From NCBI GenBank assembly GCA_964478235.1, contig CAYZGX010000001.1, positions 170,254 through 234,253 on the forward strand: DNA of 64,000 nt, in the 5' to 3' direction. Source of the stretch: 2-02-FULL-45-10 sp964478235 (GTDB lineage Bacteria; Patescibacteriota; Patescibacteriia; Magasanikbacterales; GWA2-37-8). The notes under the pieces are model-generated. The model had not been told where the DNA came from, made no database searches, and was given only the letters and a program-made list of their open reading frames with translations. Positions 25,874 through 34,732 of the stretch are shown here, piece after piece (position 1 is the stretch's first letter; every line of letters begins with the position of its first letter). The translations under genes were made by a program, and so were the position numbers.

Positions 25874-26045
25874 TAAAAATCCCGATACACCAAAAAAAGG
25901 TCTATCGGGGTCATTGTTAAGCACAAGGACGGTTCCACCCGAAAATTTCACTTAATACCTGTATTTGTACATACTGACAAGAGTGGTACCATATTCTGAC
26001 CTGGTCAGAACTGGGCTGGTTCTTGTGTAAAACGTATGGGTATCC
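25874..26045 (-). promoter_or_regulatory. T-box riboswitch (Thr specifier ACC) controlling thrS
   Basis: All core parts are visible on the minus strand. Stem I is short: CATAC and ACAAGA pair with TCTTGT and GTATG, then ACCA with TGGT, topped by a TTCTGAC/GTCAGAA hairpin. In its internal loop is the codon ACC (25987-25985) followed by A. The T-box proper, GGGTGGAACCG (25940-25930), sits in an antiterminator: TCGGG pairs with CCCGA, GTC with GAC and TTGT with ACAA around the TGGAACC bulge. The competing terminator, CCCGATA...TATCGGG followed by ATTTTTATTT, spans 25910-25874. The bound base A predicts a U discriminator on tRNA-Thr. The distal Stem I platform of long T-boxes is missing. Confidence 0.9.
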
Positions 26046-26048
26046 CCT

Positions 26049-26077
26049 AGTGTACAAAGGAGGAGTAGAACTGTCAA
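26049..26077 (-). promoter_or_regulatory. Promoter of the thrS T-box transcript
   Basis: Minus-strand TTGACA (26077-26072), 17-nt spacer, TACACT (26054-26049), just upstream of the T-box leader. Confidence 0.85.
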
Positions 26078-26080
26078 GAA

Positions 26081-26106
26081 AAAAGACTGCTCTTTGCAGT
26101 CTTTTT
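26081..26106 (-). terminator. Terminator of the baseplate-J-like gene
   Basis: AAAAGACTGC - TCTTT - GCAGTCTTTT hairpin; on the minus strand it is followed by TTTTTTCTT and separates this unit from the thrS promoter. Confidence 0.85.
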
Positions 26107-26115
26107 GTATACTTA

Positions 26116-27237
26116 TTATTTTACATTTTTAACCACCACTCGGATACGATCAGGCGAGGTCGGCGCCCCACTCATCCACGACGGAGAGAATTTTACATCC
26201 ACCCCAACAACATGGTCGAGGCCGAGGACATATCGCTGGATTTCTTCCTTGGTTTTACTAACAAAATTGGTTGGTGCTAATTTTTCTACATTTGCATCAA
26301 GGGTCACCAGGGCATCTTGAGCCACCTGAAGCTCGGCTGTGCCGTCTTTAAGACTGAACGACGAAACAGATACTGTTGGTTTTTTATCAGCTGCTAAAAA
26401 TTTCTCTGCTGTAAGATCAATTTTACTAGAAACTTCACGGGCAATTCTATCGGTGAGATCTTTAGCGTTGTACATCACTACCACGAGGGTACTGGTACCA
26501 CTTACGTCAAAGGCAGCCACCTGATCACCAGCCGAAGCTGATGCTCTAGCGCTCTGACTAGCAATACTAACACTCACTTCTATCCCGTCGGTCGCTAATG
26601 TTTTCAAAAAGGCTTGTTTTACTTTTTCTTTATAATTATTTTCAGCGCTAGTGATATCGTCTTGGCTAAGCACCGCCACTGTCTGCGATCCACCAATCAT
26701 TGCTGCCTTACTTTCAGCGTAAATTGTCTTTTGTTTTACTTCGATCAAACCTGGGATAGTAAAGGTAGTCGGAGCAACATCACCGAGAGGACCCGGCTGG
26801 TCAGCATAGACCGGCACAGTCACCTGGCCTTGTGGTGGCACAGTGGTATTAACCGATAAACGGAATAACACGCCGGTTGGTGACAACAAACGAGTTGTTT
26901 TAACGAGCGGCTGAGCTAAACCGGTTTTATTATAAATAATCACTTCACCTTTTGAGGTACCAGCAACTGATTTAGTGCCAGTTGGCTGGTATTTTTCAGT
27001 ATGAGAAAAAATAGTTGAGGTAACACTTCCCGGCATCGAGCCTGGCTTAACCCCTTCTTGGCTCAACGTAACGTTGAGAGTCACCTTTTTAGCATCTTCT
27101 TTAGCAACAATCGTAACTTCCGCTTTCTTGGACGTGATAAAAATAACCACTCCCAAAAGAGCAATGGTTATCAATAAAAATGACACTGCGACTATCTTAT
27201 ACCACTCCGGGGACGAGTCCCCCGAATTGGTTGACAT
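26116..27237 (-). CDS. Baseplate J-like membrane-anchored protein
   Basis: 373 residues from the ATG at 27237; an ATG at 27252 adds five residues. A short cytoplasmic N-terminus precedes one membrane helix (IVAVSFLLITIALLGVVIFI). The exterior contains the stretch common in CPR proteins annotated as baseplate J/gp47-like. This includes TTRLLSPTGVLFRL, VPVYADQPGPLGDVAPTTF and a TIPGL...AMIGGS region. Despite the name, no phage genes surround it; the neighbours are pilus and housekeeping genes. A surface role is likely but the function is unknown. Confidence 0.65.
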   Translation of the reverse strand: MSTNSGDSSPEWYKIVAVSFLLITIALLGVVIFITSKKAEVTIVAKEDAKKVTLNVTLSQEGVKPGSMPGSVTSTIFSHTEKYQPTGTKSVAGTSKGEVIIYNKTGLAQPLVKTTRLLSPTGVLFRLSVNTTVPPQGQVTVPVYADQPGPLGDVAPTTFTIPGLIEVKQKTIYAESKAAMIGGSQTVAVLSQDDITSAENNYKEKVKQAFLKTLATDGIEVSVSIASQSARASASAGDQVAAFDVSGTSTLVVVMYNAKDLTDRIAREVSSKIDLTAEKFLAADKKPTVSVSSFSLKDGTAELQVAQDALVTLDANVEKLAPTNFVSKTKEEIQRYVLGLDHVVGVDVKFSPSWMSGAPTSPDRIRVVVKNVK

Positions 27238-27311
27238 ACGATGTGTTATCATAGAAATGCGGTTGCCCCGTTAGTATAGCACAAAAAAGGGCGTTTGTGG
27301 TGTGGACAAGC

Positions 27312-29066
27312 TTATTCTGTCACCCGGAAGATTTCGTCAATAGTGGTAATCTTGTCGAGCGCCTTGAGTAAACCATCCTGAGCCATGGTCACCATGCCGT
27401 TTTTAACGGCAATTTCCTGAATAGTATACTCCGATAAGTTACCGCTCAGAATAATTTCTTCAATTTCCTTGTTCATCGTAAAAATCTCATAAATACCAAT
27501 ACGACCCTTATAACCGATATTACTACACACCTCACAACCTTTGCCTTTATAAAAATGCAGGTTGTTCATATCGACATTCTTCTGCTCAGCTGGCGGCAAG
27601 GTGGTGAGTAGTTGTTTTACTTTTTCCATTTTCTCAGCTGGCGGAGTATCCTCTACAATGCAATTACTACAAATACGGCGCACCAAACGCTGGCCAATCA
27701 CCGAATTGAGGGACGGTGCCAAAAGAAACGGCCGAACCCCCATCGATAAAAAGCGCGGCAAGGCACCAGAAGCGCTATTGGTATGAATAGTAGATAACAT
27801 CAAATGACCAGTCAAAGCAGCCTGAATAGCAATTTCCGCCGTTTCTAAATCCCGGATTTCACCAACCATACAAATATCTGGATCTTGGCGTAAAATACTG
27901 CGTAAGCCTTTGGCAAAAGTATAATCTCGTCCTGGATCAACCTGACTTTGGTTAATCCCCTCCATTTTAATTTCAATCGGATCTTCCAGGGTAATAATTT
28001 TTACCCCTGGTTTGTTGAGGGTGCGTAAAATTGCGTACAACGTCGTGGTTTTACCACTGCCAGTTGGACCAGTGGTAATAATCATACCATTTGGTCGTTC
28101 AATTTCTTTTTTGAGACGATCATGAGCGTCACCACGCAAACCAAGCTCATCAAACGTCACCCCTTTACTACCGCTGTGCAAAATACGCATAACCACACTC
28201 TCCCCATGAATAGTCGGAAGTGTAGAAACACGAATATCGAGACCGCCTGAGGGCAGCTGAAGGGTCACACGACCATCTTGCGGACGATCCGTCACGTTTA
28301 ACTTTAACGCTGCCAAAAGCTTGATACGCGATATAAATCGTTTCCACTGCTCTTTTGGAAGCATGGTAATGTCGTGTAAAATACCATCAATACGATAGCG
28401 AACTGCAATGCCACCCTCTTCAGCTTCAACGTGCATATCTGAAGAACCGAGCTTAATAGCTGACGCCACCATCAGTGTCAAAATATCAGTGATCGAAACA
28501 TTAACAAAAGCTTGTTTTAAACTATCCAAGTTATTAATGCCTACATTATAGCGATTCATTTCTTCTTCGCTAATAATCACGTCTTTGGTGACTGGCTTAT
28601 AAATAGGCAGCGTGGCGTAGAGAGCAATAATTTTCTGATAACTACGCTCAGAAATAAGGTAAACTTGAACATTAGAACCTTGTTTAGCCGCTAAATCCGC
28701 TCTAATCTGTTCAACTCCTGGTGTGGCCGCGAGCGCCCCGATACGCGCCTGTTCATTGGAAAAATAAAAACAAATGGCTTTTTCTTTTTCAGCCACCTCT
28801 TGAGGGATTGCTCGAAGAGCTTCCGAAGAAACTGGAAAATTTGTGAGATCAATGTAGGGCAGCCCTGCTTGTGCCGCCTGTGTTGCCACCTGTTCCTCTT
28901 TATCACGAACCGCAATTTCATCCATCTTATGCTGAAAGGCGTCACCGGCACTCGTGCCAGCCGGCGTATGCGAAGAAGGCGCCCCTGCTGGAGCAGTCGC
29001 CGCCGGCGCAGCGCCAGAGGCTGGCTTTTTTTTCACCAAATCATTAATCGATGGGAAATCAGACAT
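27312..29066 (-). CDS. pilB: Type IV pilus assembly ATPase PilB (GspE family)
   Basis: A 584-residue hexameric ATPase that drives pilus extension or competence-type secretion. An Ala/Pro-rich N-terminus leads into the MshEN/N1 domain. Further on are Walker A GPTGSGKTTTLYAIL, the Asp box ITLEDPIE, Walker B ICMVGEIRD and the His box TGHLMLSTIHTN. A tetracysteine zinc site is present as CSNC (about 507) and CEVCSN (about 545). No pilC, pilT or pilin genes adjoin. Its partners must be elsewhere; type IV pili are common in CPR. Confidence 0.96.
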   Translation of the reverse strand: MSDFPSINDLVKKKPASGAAPAATAPAGAPSSHTPAGTSAGDAFQHKMDEIAVRDKEEQVATQAAQAGLPYIDLTNFPVSSEALRAIPQEVAEKEKAICFYFSNEQARIGALAATPGVEQIRADLAAKQGSNVQVYLISERSYQKIIALYATLPIYKPVTKDVIISEEEMNRYNVGINNLDSLKQAFVNVSITDILTLMVASAIKLGSSDMHVEAEEGGIAVRYRIDGILHDITMLPKEQWKRFISRIKLLAALKLNVTDRPQDGRVTLQLPSGGLDIRVSTLPTIHGESVVMRILHSGSKGVTFDELGLRGDAHDRLKKEIERPNGMIITTGPTGSGKTTTLYAILRTLNKPGVKIITLEDPIEIKMEGINQSQVDPGRDYTFAKGLRSILRQDPDICMVGEIRDLETAEIAIQAALTGHLMLSTIHTNSASGALPRFLSMGVRPFLLAPSLNSVIGQRLVRRICSNCIVEDTPPAEKMEKVKQLLTTLPPAEQKNVDMNNLHFYKGKGCEVCSNIGYKGRIGIYEIFTMNKEIEEIILSGNLSEYTIQEIAVKNGMVTMAQDGLLKALDKITTIDEIFRVTE

Positions 29067-29075
29067 AAACTCCTA

Positions 29076-30044
29076 CTATTTTCGACGCTTAAAACCAAAC
29101 CAATGGAGCACTCGACTCGAAACACCTTCATGGTGCATTTTAATAAACATGTACATCCAACTGCTAGTGATAAAAGCGTGAAAAATACCGCCAACAATGG
29201 CAATAATTAAAACATATAGTGCGAGTGTGGCGTAAATACCAAAAGCAATAAGCGAAGTAAAACCAGTGGCTGCGCCAACCAAAGTGAGGATAACTGATGG
29301 GGTCAAAATCCACAAACCACCAAAGATAAAGGCCATCATCAAAGCAATACTCAAAATCAACTCAATAATAGCGAGCTCCAAAGAAACCAGTACGTGATGT
29401 TCAAAAAGCAGACGGCCTTTGGTAATGGCTGTGCCAAGGCTATTTTCGTCGTGAACAATGTAACCGGAAGCATATTTTGCAATAGTCGAAACGGCAAAAG
29501 CTACCACAAAACCAGCTGAGAAAATAAGCGCGTTAACATAGAACGCTCCCCAACCAAGCAAATTATTACCGCTAAAAGCAACTAATAGATAACCGACAGC
29601 TAAAAAATTGACCGCTAAAACAAATCGTTCTAACACTTTCATTCCGAGCAGACGCCAAAAATGTTTCACCCCTTTATGCCACGAGCGCGAGGTAGTCGGA
29701 GTGCGACCGAGAAGCGAAAAAGCCCCAGTACTCGCCGCGATCAAAGCCCCTTCAGCTGCCACTGACACTAAAATAACTAAGACAAGAACAGCCAAAAGTA
29801 CCACCAAAAGCCAGAGCGACCAAACGTTCAAAAATGGCGACCACAAATAAGATGATGCTAGCAGTGACCAGTCTGACAAATGTAGTAAACGGTTCTCATC
29901 AATCGCCAGAACTCTCCCCACAAAATTTGGTAGACCGAATTGGCCAACCAACGCCGATAATAAACCGAAAATCCACAAAATTTTAGTGTGCCAGACGAGT
30001 TGCCAGGCTTTTGTCAGCGCTTGTCGATATGTTGGCTCCAACAT
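29076..30044 (-). CDS. Polytopic membrane protein of unknown function
   Basis: 322 residues from the ATG at 30044 (MLEPTYRQALTKAWQLVWHT). The longer frame to 30104 has no better start and adds an unlikely Cys-rich leader. About six hydrophobic helices are visible, in pairs around residues 20-45, 70-115, 140-185, 190-210, 235-265 and 270-310. No catalytic motif is recognisable. The layout resembles the glycerophosphoryl-diester phosphodiesterase membrane-region-like proteins of CPR, but that is weak. It lies 10 nt before pilB and is probably cotranscribed. Confidence 0.6.
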   Translation of the reverse strand: MLEPTYRQALTKAWQLVWHTKILWIFGLLSALVGQFGLPNFVGRVLAIDENRLLHLSDWSLLASSYLWSPFLNVWSLWLLVVLLAVLVLVILVSVAAEGALIAASTGAFSLLGRTPTTSRSWHKGVKHFWRLLGMKVLERFVLAVNFLAVGYLLVAFSGNNLLGWGAFYVNALIFSAGFVVAFAVSTIAKYASGYIVHDENSLGTAITKGRLLFEHHVLVSLELAIIELILSIALMMAFIFGGLWILTPSVILTLVGAATGFTSLIAFGIYATLALYVLIIAIVGGIFHAFITSSWMYMFIKMHHEGVSSRVLHWFGFKRRK

Positions 30045-30102
30045 ACATGAAGAAATAGTTACTAAGTAACGACTAGTATAGCACATTTTAACTAAACAAA
30101 CC

Positions 30103-30132
30103 AAAAAAATCCCCCACCGTTAGGTGAGGGAT
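30103..30132 (-). terminator. Terminator of ftsH
   Basis: Minus-strand stem ATCCCTCACC - TAAC - GGTGGGGGAT (one mismatch) followed by TTTTTTT (30109-30103). Confidence 0.88.
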
Positions 30133-30149
30133 TATAAACACGGACAAGA

Positions 30150-32021
30150 TTAACCAACAATTTCAATTCCAGGACCGCTAGTATTCTTTGTTTGCGGTAC
30201 ACCCATAAGTTTTTCGATCTCTTCTTGTTCAATCGTTTCTTTTTCAATTAAAGCTGCGACCAATCTGTCGACCGTAACTCGATTATCCGCCAAGATTTTC
30301 TTAGCTCGAGCTTCCGCCTCATTCACCAACTTCTTAATTTCTCGATCAATCTCATCAGCGGTAGCATCGCTATAATCACGACCTTCATGCATTTCACGGC
30401 CTAAGAAAATTGGCTCGTCGTGCGACCCAAAGGTGCGCGGGCCAAGTGTGGTGCTCATACCGTAACTGGTCACCATTGCTCGAGCAATCTTAGTCGCCGT
30501 ACGCAGGTCACTCGAAGGACCAGTTGAGAGTTGGTCGTCGCCAAAAATCATTTTTTCAGCCACATACCCACCCATCGACATCGCCAAATCGTCTTTAAAT
30601 TGCGCTAAAGTATGGTAATTTTTATCTTCCGACGGCATCTTTAAAGTATAACCACCAGCTGACCCGCGAGATATAATAGAAACTTTGCGAACCGGATCAC
30701 AGTTTGGCAGTAAATAACCAACAACTGTATGCCCTGCTTCGTGATACGCTGTCATTTTCTTATCTTTATCAGTCATCACTCGACTCTTACGTTCTGGGCC
30801 AAGAAGAACTTTTTCAACACTTTCTAAAATTTCAATTTCGCCAATTTCTTTTTTCTCACGACGTACGGTGAGAATAGCTGCTTCGTTCATCAAATTAGCC
30901 AAATCAGCCCCAGAAAAACCAGGCGTGCGTTCCGCCAAACGACGAATGCTGATTTCTTTAGCAAGTTTTTTACCTTTAGCGTGTACCACCAAAATTTCTT
31001 CACGATCAGCAATATCCGGCAAATCGACAGTTACTCGACGATCGAAACGACCCGGACGAAGGAGAGCCGGATCAAGCACGTCAGGACGATTGGTGGCCGC
31101 CATAATAATGACGCCAAGATTTGGTTCAAAACCGTCCATTTCCACCAAAATTTGGTTGAGTGTCTGCTCGCGCTCATCATGCCCACCACCCAAACCAGCA
31201 CCACGACGGCGACCAACAGCATCAATTTCATCAATAAAGATAATCGCTGGCGCAGCTTTTTTAGCTTTAGCAAACAAATCACGAACACGACTAGCCCCAA
31301 CACCAACAAACATTTCCACAAACTCCGAACCACTCATATGAAAGAATGGTACATTGGCTTCACCAGCCACTGCTTTGGCCAAGAGCGTCTTGCCAGTACC
31401 TGGGCTACCCATCAAAAGAACACCTTTAGGAATTTTTGCCCCCATATCAGCAAATTTTTTCTGATCGCGCAAAAACTCTACCACTTCAGCCAATTCTTGT
31501 TTAGCTTCTTTGGCACCAGCCACGTCAGCAAAAGTTTTTTTATCTTTATCATCAACTCCGGCTTGGCGAGGATTGCTTGAACCGAAGCCCATCGCTTTGT
31601 TATTCATCCCTTGCATGCCACGAGTGGTGAAATAGAAGAAAACCATGATTAAAATAAGCGGTAATAAAGCCGGCACTAAATTAGCTGCCCAAAATTTCCA
31701 AGAACTATCACTTTTTACTTCCACTTCAATCCCCTGACGAGCTTGTTCGCTCACTCCGTAGTTCTCCATAATCTGACCAAACGAATCACCAACTTCTTTG
31801 GTGACTTCTTGTTGGCGAGCTTGTTCATCTTTAAGGGTAACAAGCAAGGTATTGCCAGTAACAGTGACTTTCTTGACCTTGCCGGCGTTGATTTGTTCAA
31901 CCAACGTGCCAACACCGATAATCTCTGGCTTCTTACTGCCATCACGCAAGTAGGTAAGACCACCGGCGATCAAAAAAAGAACGAGAAAGATGACGATAAA
32001 ATTCTTAAGAAATGACTTCAT
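30150..32021 (-). CDS. ftsH: ATP-dependent zinc metalloprotease FtsH
   Basis: 623 residues from the ATG at 32021, chosen because MKSFLKNFIVIFLVLFLIAG begins at the first membrane helix. The second helix is near 105-125. The AAA module has Walker A GSPGTGKTLLAKAVAGE, Walker B IIFIDEIDAVGRRRG and the second region of homology DPALLRPGRFDRRV. The protease zinc site is HEAGH (about 413) with the third ligand in a later D-rich helix. It degrades misfolded membrane proteins and regulatory proteins. The short C-terminus is normal. It has its own terminator. Confidence 0.98.
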   Translation of the reverse strand: MKSFLKNFIVIFLVLFLIAGGLTYLRDGSKKPEIIGVGTLVEQINAGKVKKVTVTGNTLLVTLKDEQARQQEVTKEVGDSFGQIMENYGVSEQARQGIEVEVKSDSSWKFWAANLVPALLPLILIMVFFYFTTRGMQGMNNKAMGFGSSNPRQAGVDDKDKKTFADVAGAKEAKQELAEVVEFLRDQKKFADMGAKIPKGVLLMGSPGTGKTLLAKAVAGEANVPFFHMSGSEFVEMFVGVGASRVRDLFAKAKKAAPAIIFIDEIDAVGRRRGAGLGGGHDEREQTLNQILVEMDGFEPNLGVIIMAATNRPDVLDPALLRPGRFDRRVTVDLPDIADREEILVVHAKGKKLAKEISIRRLAERTPGFSGADLANLMNEAAILTVRREKKEIGEIEILESVEKVLLGPERKSRVMTDKDKKMTAYHEAGHTVVGYLLPNCDPVRKVSIISRGSAGGYTLKMPSEDKNYHTLAQFKDDLAMSMGGYVAEKMIFGDDQLSTGPSSDLRTATKIARAMVTSYGMSTTLGPRTFGSHDEPIFLGREMHEGRDYSDATADEIDREIKKLVNEAEARAKKILADNRVTVDRLVAALIEKETIEQEEIEKLMGVPQTKNTSGPGIEIVG

Positions 32022-32131
32022 AAAACAACGGTTCACAAATGCGGATAGCTCCACATTCAATACATAAAGTTAAGCTATCGTACCTAAACTGAGGCAAAAA
32101 AGCAAGTCTTTGGCCCAAGGCCTTAATAACA

Positions 32132-32155
32132 AAAGCCCCGCGAGGGCGGGGCTTT
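32132..32155 (-). terminator. Terminator of rpsA
   Basis: AAAGCCCCGC - GAGG - GCGGGGCTTT hairpin, GC-rich, just after the S1 stop codon (which ends at 32171); the T-run is short. Confidence 0.75.
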
Positions 32156-32170
32156 GTCTAGCCTGATTAC

Positions 32171-33349
32171 TTAGGCTTTTTCTTCGTCTTTTACAGCTTT
32201 TTTAGCTGGTTTTTTGACTTCTTTTTCTTCTGAAGCTTCAGCCGCTTTCTTTTCAGTAGCCTTGCGACCACTCTTGCCTTTCACGCCGGCAATTTTGAGG
32301 CCAAGGCGATGATCAGCTGGTTCAAGAGATACGATTTCAAATTCGATTTCTTGACCGATTTTGAATTTATCACCCAAGTTATTAATTGGCTCATCAGACA
32401 ATTCAGAGATATGAGCCAAACCATGGATATCGCGATCAAGGCCAACCATCAAGCCAAAAGACTCAATCTTCAAAACCTTACCGGTTACCTTGTCACCAAC
32501 TTTATATTTATCTTTAACACTCTTCCAAGGATCGTCAACAATGCGTTTAACAGAGAGGTAGATCTTAGAATGATCGAGCTGGATAATTTGAGCTTTGACC
32601 TTGTCGCCAACCTTGAGAACATCTTTTGGATGATCAATACGTTGCCAAGCGATTTCGGAGATGTGGACCAAACCTTCCAAACCCTGACCAAATTTGATGA
32701 AAGCACCAAATGAAGTGAGAGCACTGATTTCGCCTTCTACCACGTCACCTACTTTATAGGATTCAAGCACTGCTTTTTGAGAATCTTCCCAAACAGCACG
32801 CTCGGAAACGATGAGTTTCTCCTCAGTTTCGTTGACGTCAATAACTTTTACTTCAATTTCTTTACCAACCATCTCGCGCAATTTTTCCAAAATGCGGTTC
32901 TTGTCGCCACCAGCTACACGAGGGTAGTTGTCTGGAGACAATTGAGATACTGGCATAAAGCCATTGAGGGCTTCTACCTGAAGCATTAAACCACCTTTGT
33001 TAGCTGCGGTGATTTTGGCTTTGAGGGTAAGACCGTCTTTCATCCATTTCTTCATGCTGTCCCAAGCTTTTTGGTAACCAGCAATACGGAAGGACAATTC
33101 CATTTCACCATTCTCATTTTCGAGGTCGGTGACGGTTGCTTCAACTTCATCCCCTACTTTAAGGGAAGAATATTCGCGAGATTCAGCGAATAATTCACGA
33201 CCGCGGACAACGCCGGTGGTCATACCTTCGATATCGATGTGGATTTCGCCACGTTCGACCGAAATAACTTTGCCTTTGATAACATCATTTACCGCTGGGA
33301 CGTGCATCGTCTGAGCTGCAAACAACGTTTTAAAGTCCTGATGTGCCAT
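32171..33349 (-). CDS. rpsA: 30S ribosomal protein S1
   Basis: 392 residues containing four S1 (OB-fold) RNA-binding domains at about 18-90, 105-178, 195-265 and 280-350. Typical repeats are VGDVVEGEISALTSFGAFIKF and GLEGLVHISEIAW. E. coli S1 has six; four is common outside Proteobacteria. The C-terminus is a lysine/alanine/glutamate-rich tail (KKPAKKAVKDEEKA). S1 helps load structured mRNAs onto the 30S subunit. The 5' UTR contains a marked stem-loop that could serve autoregulation. Confidence 0.94.
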   Translation of the reverse strand: MAHQDFKTLFAAQTMHVPAVNDVIKGKVISVERGEIHIDIEGMTTGVVRGRELFAESREYSSLKVGDEVEATVTDLENENGEMELSFRIAGYQKAWDSMKKWMKDGLTLKAKITAANKGGLMLQVEALNGFMPVSQLSPDNYPRVAGGDKNRILEKLREMVGKEIEVKVIDVNETEEKLIVSERAVWEDSQKAVLESYKVGDVVEGEISALTSFGAFIKFGQGLEGLVHISEIAWQRIDHPKDVLKVGDKVKAQIIQLDHSKIYLSVKRIVDDPWKSVKDKYKVGDKVTGKVLKIESFGLMVGLDRDIHGLAHISELSDEPINNLGDKFKIGQEIEFEIVSLEPADHRLGLKIAGVKGKSGRKATEKKAAEASEEKEVKKPAKKAVKDEEKA

Positions 33350-33375
33350 AGAAACAAAAAAACGCTTTTTAACCT

Positions 33376-33406
33376 ATCCCGGTAAAATCCGGCAAGCCGG
33401 TGGGAT
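33376..33406 (-). promoter_or_regulatory. Structured rpsA leader (possible autoregulatory element)
   Basis: Within the ~110-nt rpsA leader, ATCCC pairs with GGGAT, enclosing a nested CCGGC/GCCGG hairpin and an ACCGG segment. It is not a terminator, since no T-run follows. Ribosomal protein leaders often bind their own product; the assignment here is inference. Confidence 0.35.
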
Positions 33407-33457
33407 TCAGTGCTCTTCTCTAGGGTGGAAAAGCTTCATTTCTTTATTTGTGAGTGG

Positions 33458-33485
33458 AGTATAGCATACCCCCTTAAAAAGTCAA
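33458..33485 (-). promoter_or_regulatory. Promoter of rpsA
   Basis: Minus-strand TTGACT (33485-33480), 16-nt spacer, TATACT (33463-33458). Confidence 0.78.
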
Positions 33486-33527
33486 GGATAGCCCCTAAAA
33501 ACCCCTTTTTACCCACTGGAGGCAGTC

Positions 33528-33556
33528 TTGCCGTCTTCCTATATATATGCTAAAAT
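33528..33556 (+). promoter_or_regulatory. Promoter of the lactamase-fold gene
   Basis: TTGCCG (33528-33533), 17-nt spacer, TAAAAT (33551-33556), 44 nt before the ATG at 33601. Confidence 0.6.
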
Positions 33557-33600
33557 ACGTCTGTTAAAAACAAGCGTGAACTTATTGAAATTAAACTTCT

Positions 33601-34218
33601 ATGCATATCTCCTGGCTCGGTCAAACCGCTATCAAACTTCAAACCAAATATCTCGACGAGGATGTCACTGTCGTTATTGATGCCTACAAACCTGATACCG
33701 GCGAGTTCCCTCGCAGTCTCACCCCAACCCTCGCTCTCTTCTCCAAAGGCACCGATGATGCTATCACGTTATCCGGCGACCCGTTCATCATGAGCAGTCT
33801 CGGCGAGTGCGAACTCAAAGAAGTTATGGTGACCGCTTTTCCAAGTGAAAACGGCAACATCATCTTCAAATTAAATAGCGAACAAATGAACATTGTTCAC
33901 TTAGGTCGCCTCAACAAAAAACCTGAATTATCTGAGCTCGAAAAAATTGGCTCCATTGATATTTTAATTGTTCCAGTTGGCGGCGCGCCAAATTATCTAT
34001 CCGATGAAGATGCTGCCAGTCTCGTCACCGCTCTTGAGCCACGCATTGTTATCCCTGTTGGCTTCCAATGCGACAGTGATCCAAAAGCCAAACCGGTAAC
34101 CGACTTCATCAAGGAACTTGGTTTAAAACCAGAAATCACCGACAAAAAAGTTATCGTTAAGAAAAAAGATCTCCCTCAAGAAGATATGAAATTGTATCTA
34201 CTTGAGAAAAATATCTAA
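33601..34218 (+). CDS. UlaG-like metallo-beta-lactamase-fold protein with lost metal site
   Basis: 205 residues that follow the course of UlaG-type lactamase-fold hydrolases: MHISWLGQTAIKL, then VTVVIDAYKP, and near the end VIPVGFQ. The catalytic HxHxDH that should come after VVLFS reads ALFSKGTDDAI, and the later His/Asp ligands are also changed (IVHLGRL, IPVGFQ). Metal binding and hydrolysis are therefore unlikely. The protein is probably a binding or structural derivative. The gene lies 4 nt before a small membrane protein gene and upstream of gyrA. Confidence 0.7.
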   Translation: MHISWLGQTAIKLQTKYLDEDVTVVIDAYKPDTGEFPRSLTPTLALFSKGTDDAITLSGDPFIMSSLGECELKEVMVTAFPSENGNIIFKLNSEQMNIVHLGRLNKKPELSELEKIGSIDILIVPVGGAPNYLSDEDAASLVTALEPRIVIPVGFQCDSDPKAKPVTDFIKELGLKPEITDKKVIVKKKDLPQEDMKLYLLEKNI

Positions 34219-34222
34219 CCGT

Positions 34223-34669
34223 ATGCCAAAAAAAGGCGCACCACTCAACGAAAACGAGGCAGAAACAATGCCTGGTTTAGTGTTGACGCAAAGCGCTTTG
34301 GACGAAGAAGGTGAAACTCCACTCACCCCTCGAGAAAAAATACTATCAAGAAGCAAAGCCTACAATACAGGCAATCGCCGATTTATGTGGACCAGTGTGG
34401 GGGTCATTGTTCTCGCTATCGTTGGTTTGTGGGGCTATGCGCTCGCTAGTCAATTTAGTTTTATTGATTGGTCAAAATCAAGCGAAGCCAGACTCATCGC
34501 CAACACCCGTCGCGACTGGGAAACACTCTTTGACGAAAAAGCTTCTATTAAAGATACTGTTCAGGTTGGGATTAACACTTTAGTTGGGAAAATTAAAAGC
34601 GAAGAAACGGTTCTTCCGGTTACCACCACAACGACCACCACTCTAGCAACCACTACACTATCATTATAA
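34223..34669 (+). CDS. Small single-pass membrane protein, unknown function
   Basis: 148 residues from the ATG at 34223; a TTG at 34202 overlapping the previous gene is less likely. A charged cytoplasmic N-terminus (~55 residues) precedes one membrane helix (TSVGVIVLAIVGLWGYALA). An exterior helix of about 60 residues follows (RRDWETLFDEKASIKD) and then a Thr-only run near the end (VTTTTTTTLATTTL). No family recognised. It is the middle gene between the lactamase-fold protein and gyrA. Confidence 0.6.
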   Translation: MPKKGAPLNENEAETMPGLVLTQSALDEEGETPLTPREKILSRSKAYNTGNRRFMWTSVGVIVLAIVGLWGYALASQFSFIDWSKSSEARLIANTRRDWETLFDEKASIKDTVQVGINTLVGKIKSEETVLPVTTTTTTTLATTTLSL

Positions 34670-34678
34670 AACCCTGCC

Positions 34679-34706
34679 ATCTCAGTACCGCTTCCGGTAA
34701 CGAGAT
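34679..34706 (+). promoter_or_regulatory. Stem-loop in the gyrA 5' region
   Basis: ATCTC-A-GTACCG pairs with CGGTAAC-GAGAT around a CTTC loop, 27 nt before the gyrA ATG. There is no T-run, so it is not a classical terminator; it may affect mRNA processing or attenuation. Confidence 0.4.
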
Positions 34707-34732
34707 TCTAGTGTTTTAATGAAAAATTGTGT

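Noticed and set aside
26116..27252. Prophage remnant suggested by the baseplate J similarity
   Set aside because: No other phage structural, integrase or lysis genes occur nearby; this domain is common in CPR envelope proteins.
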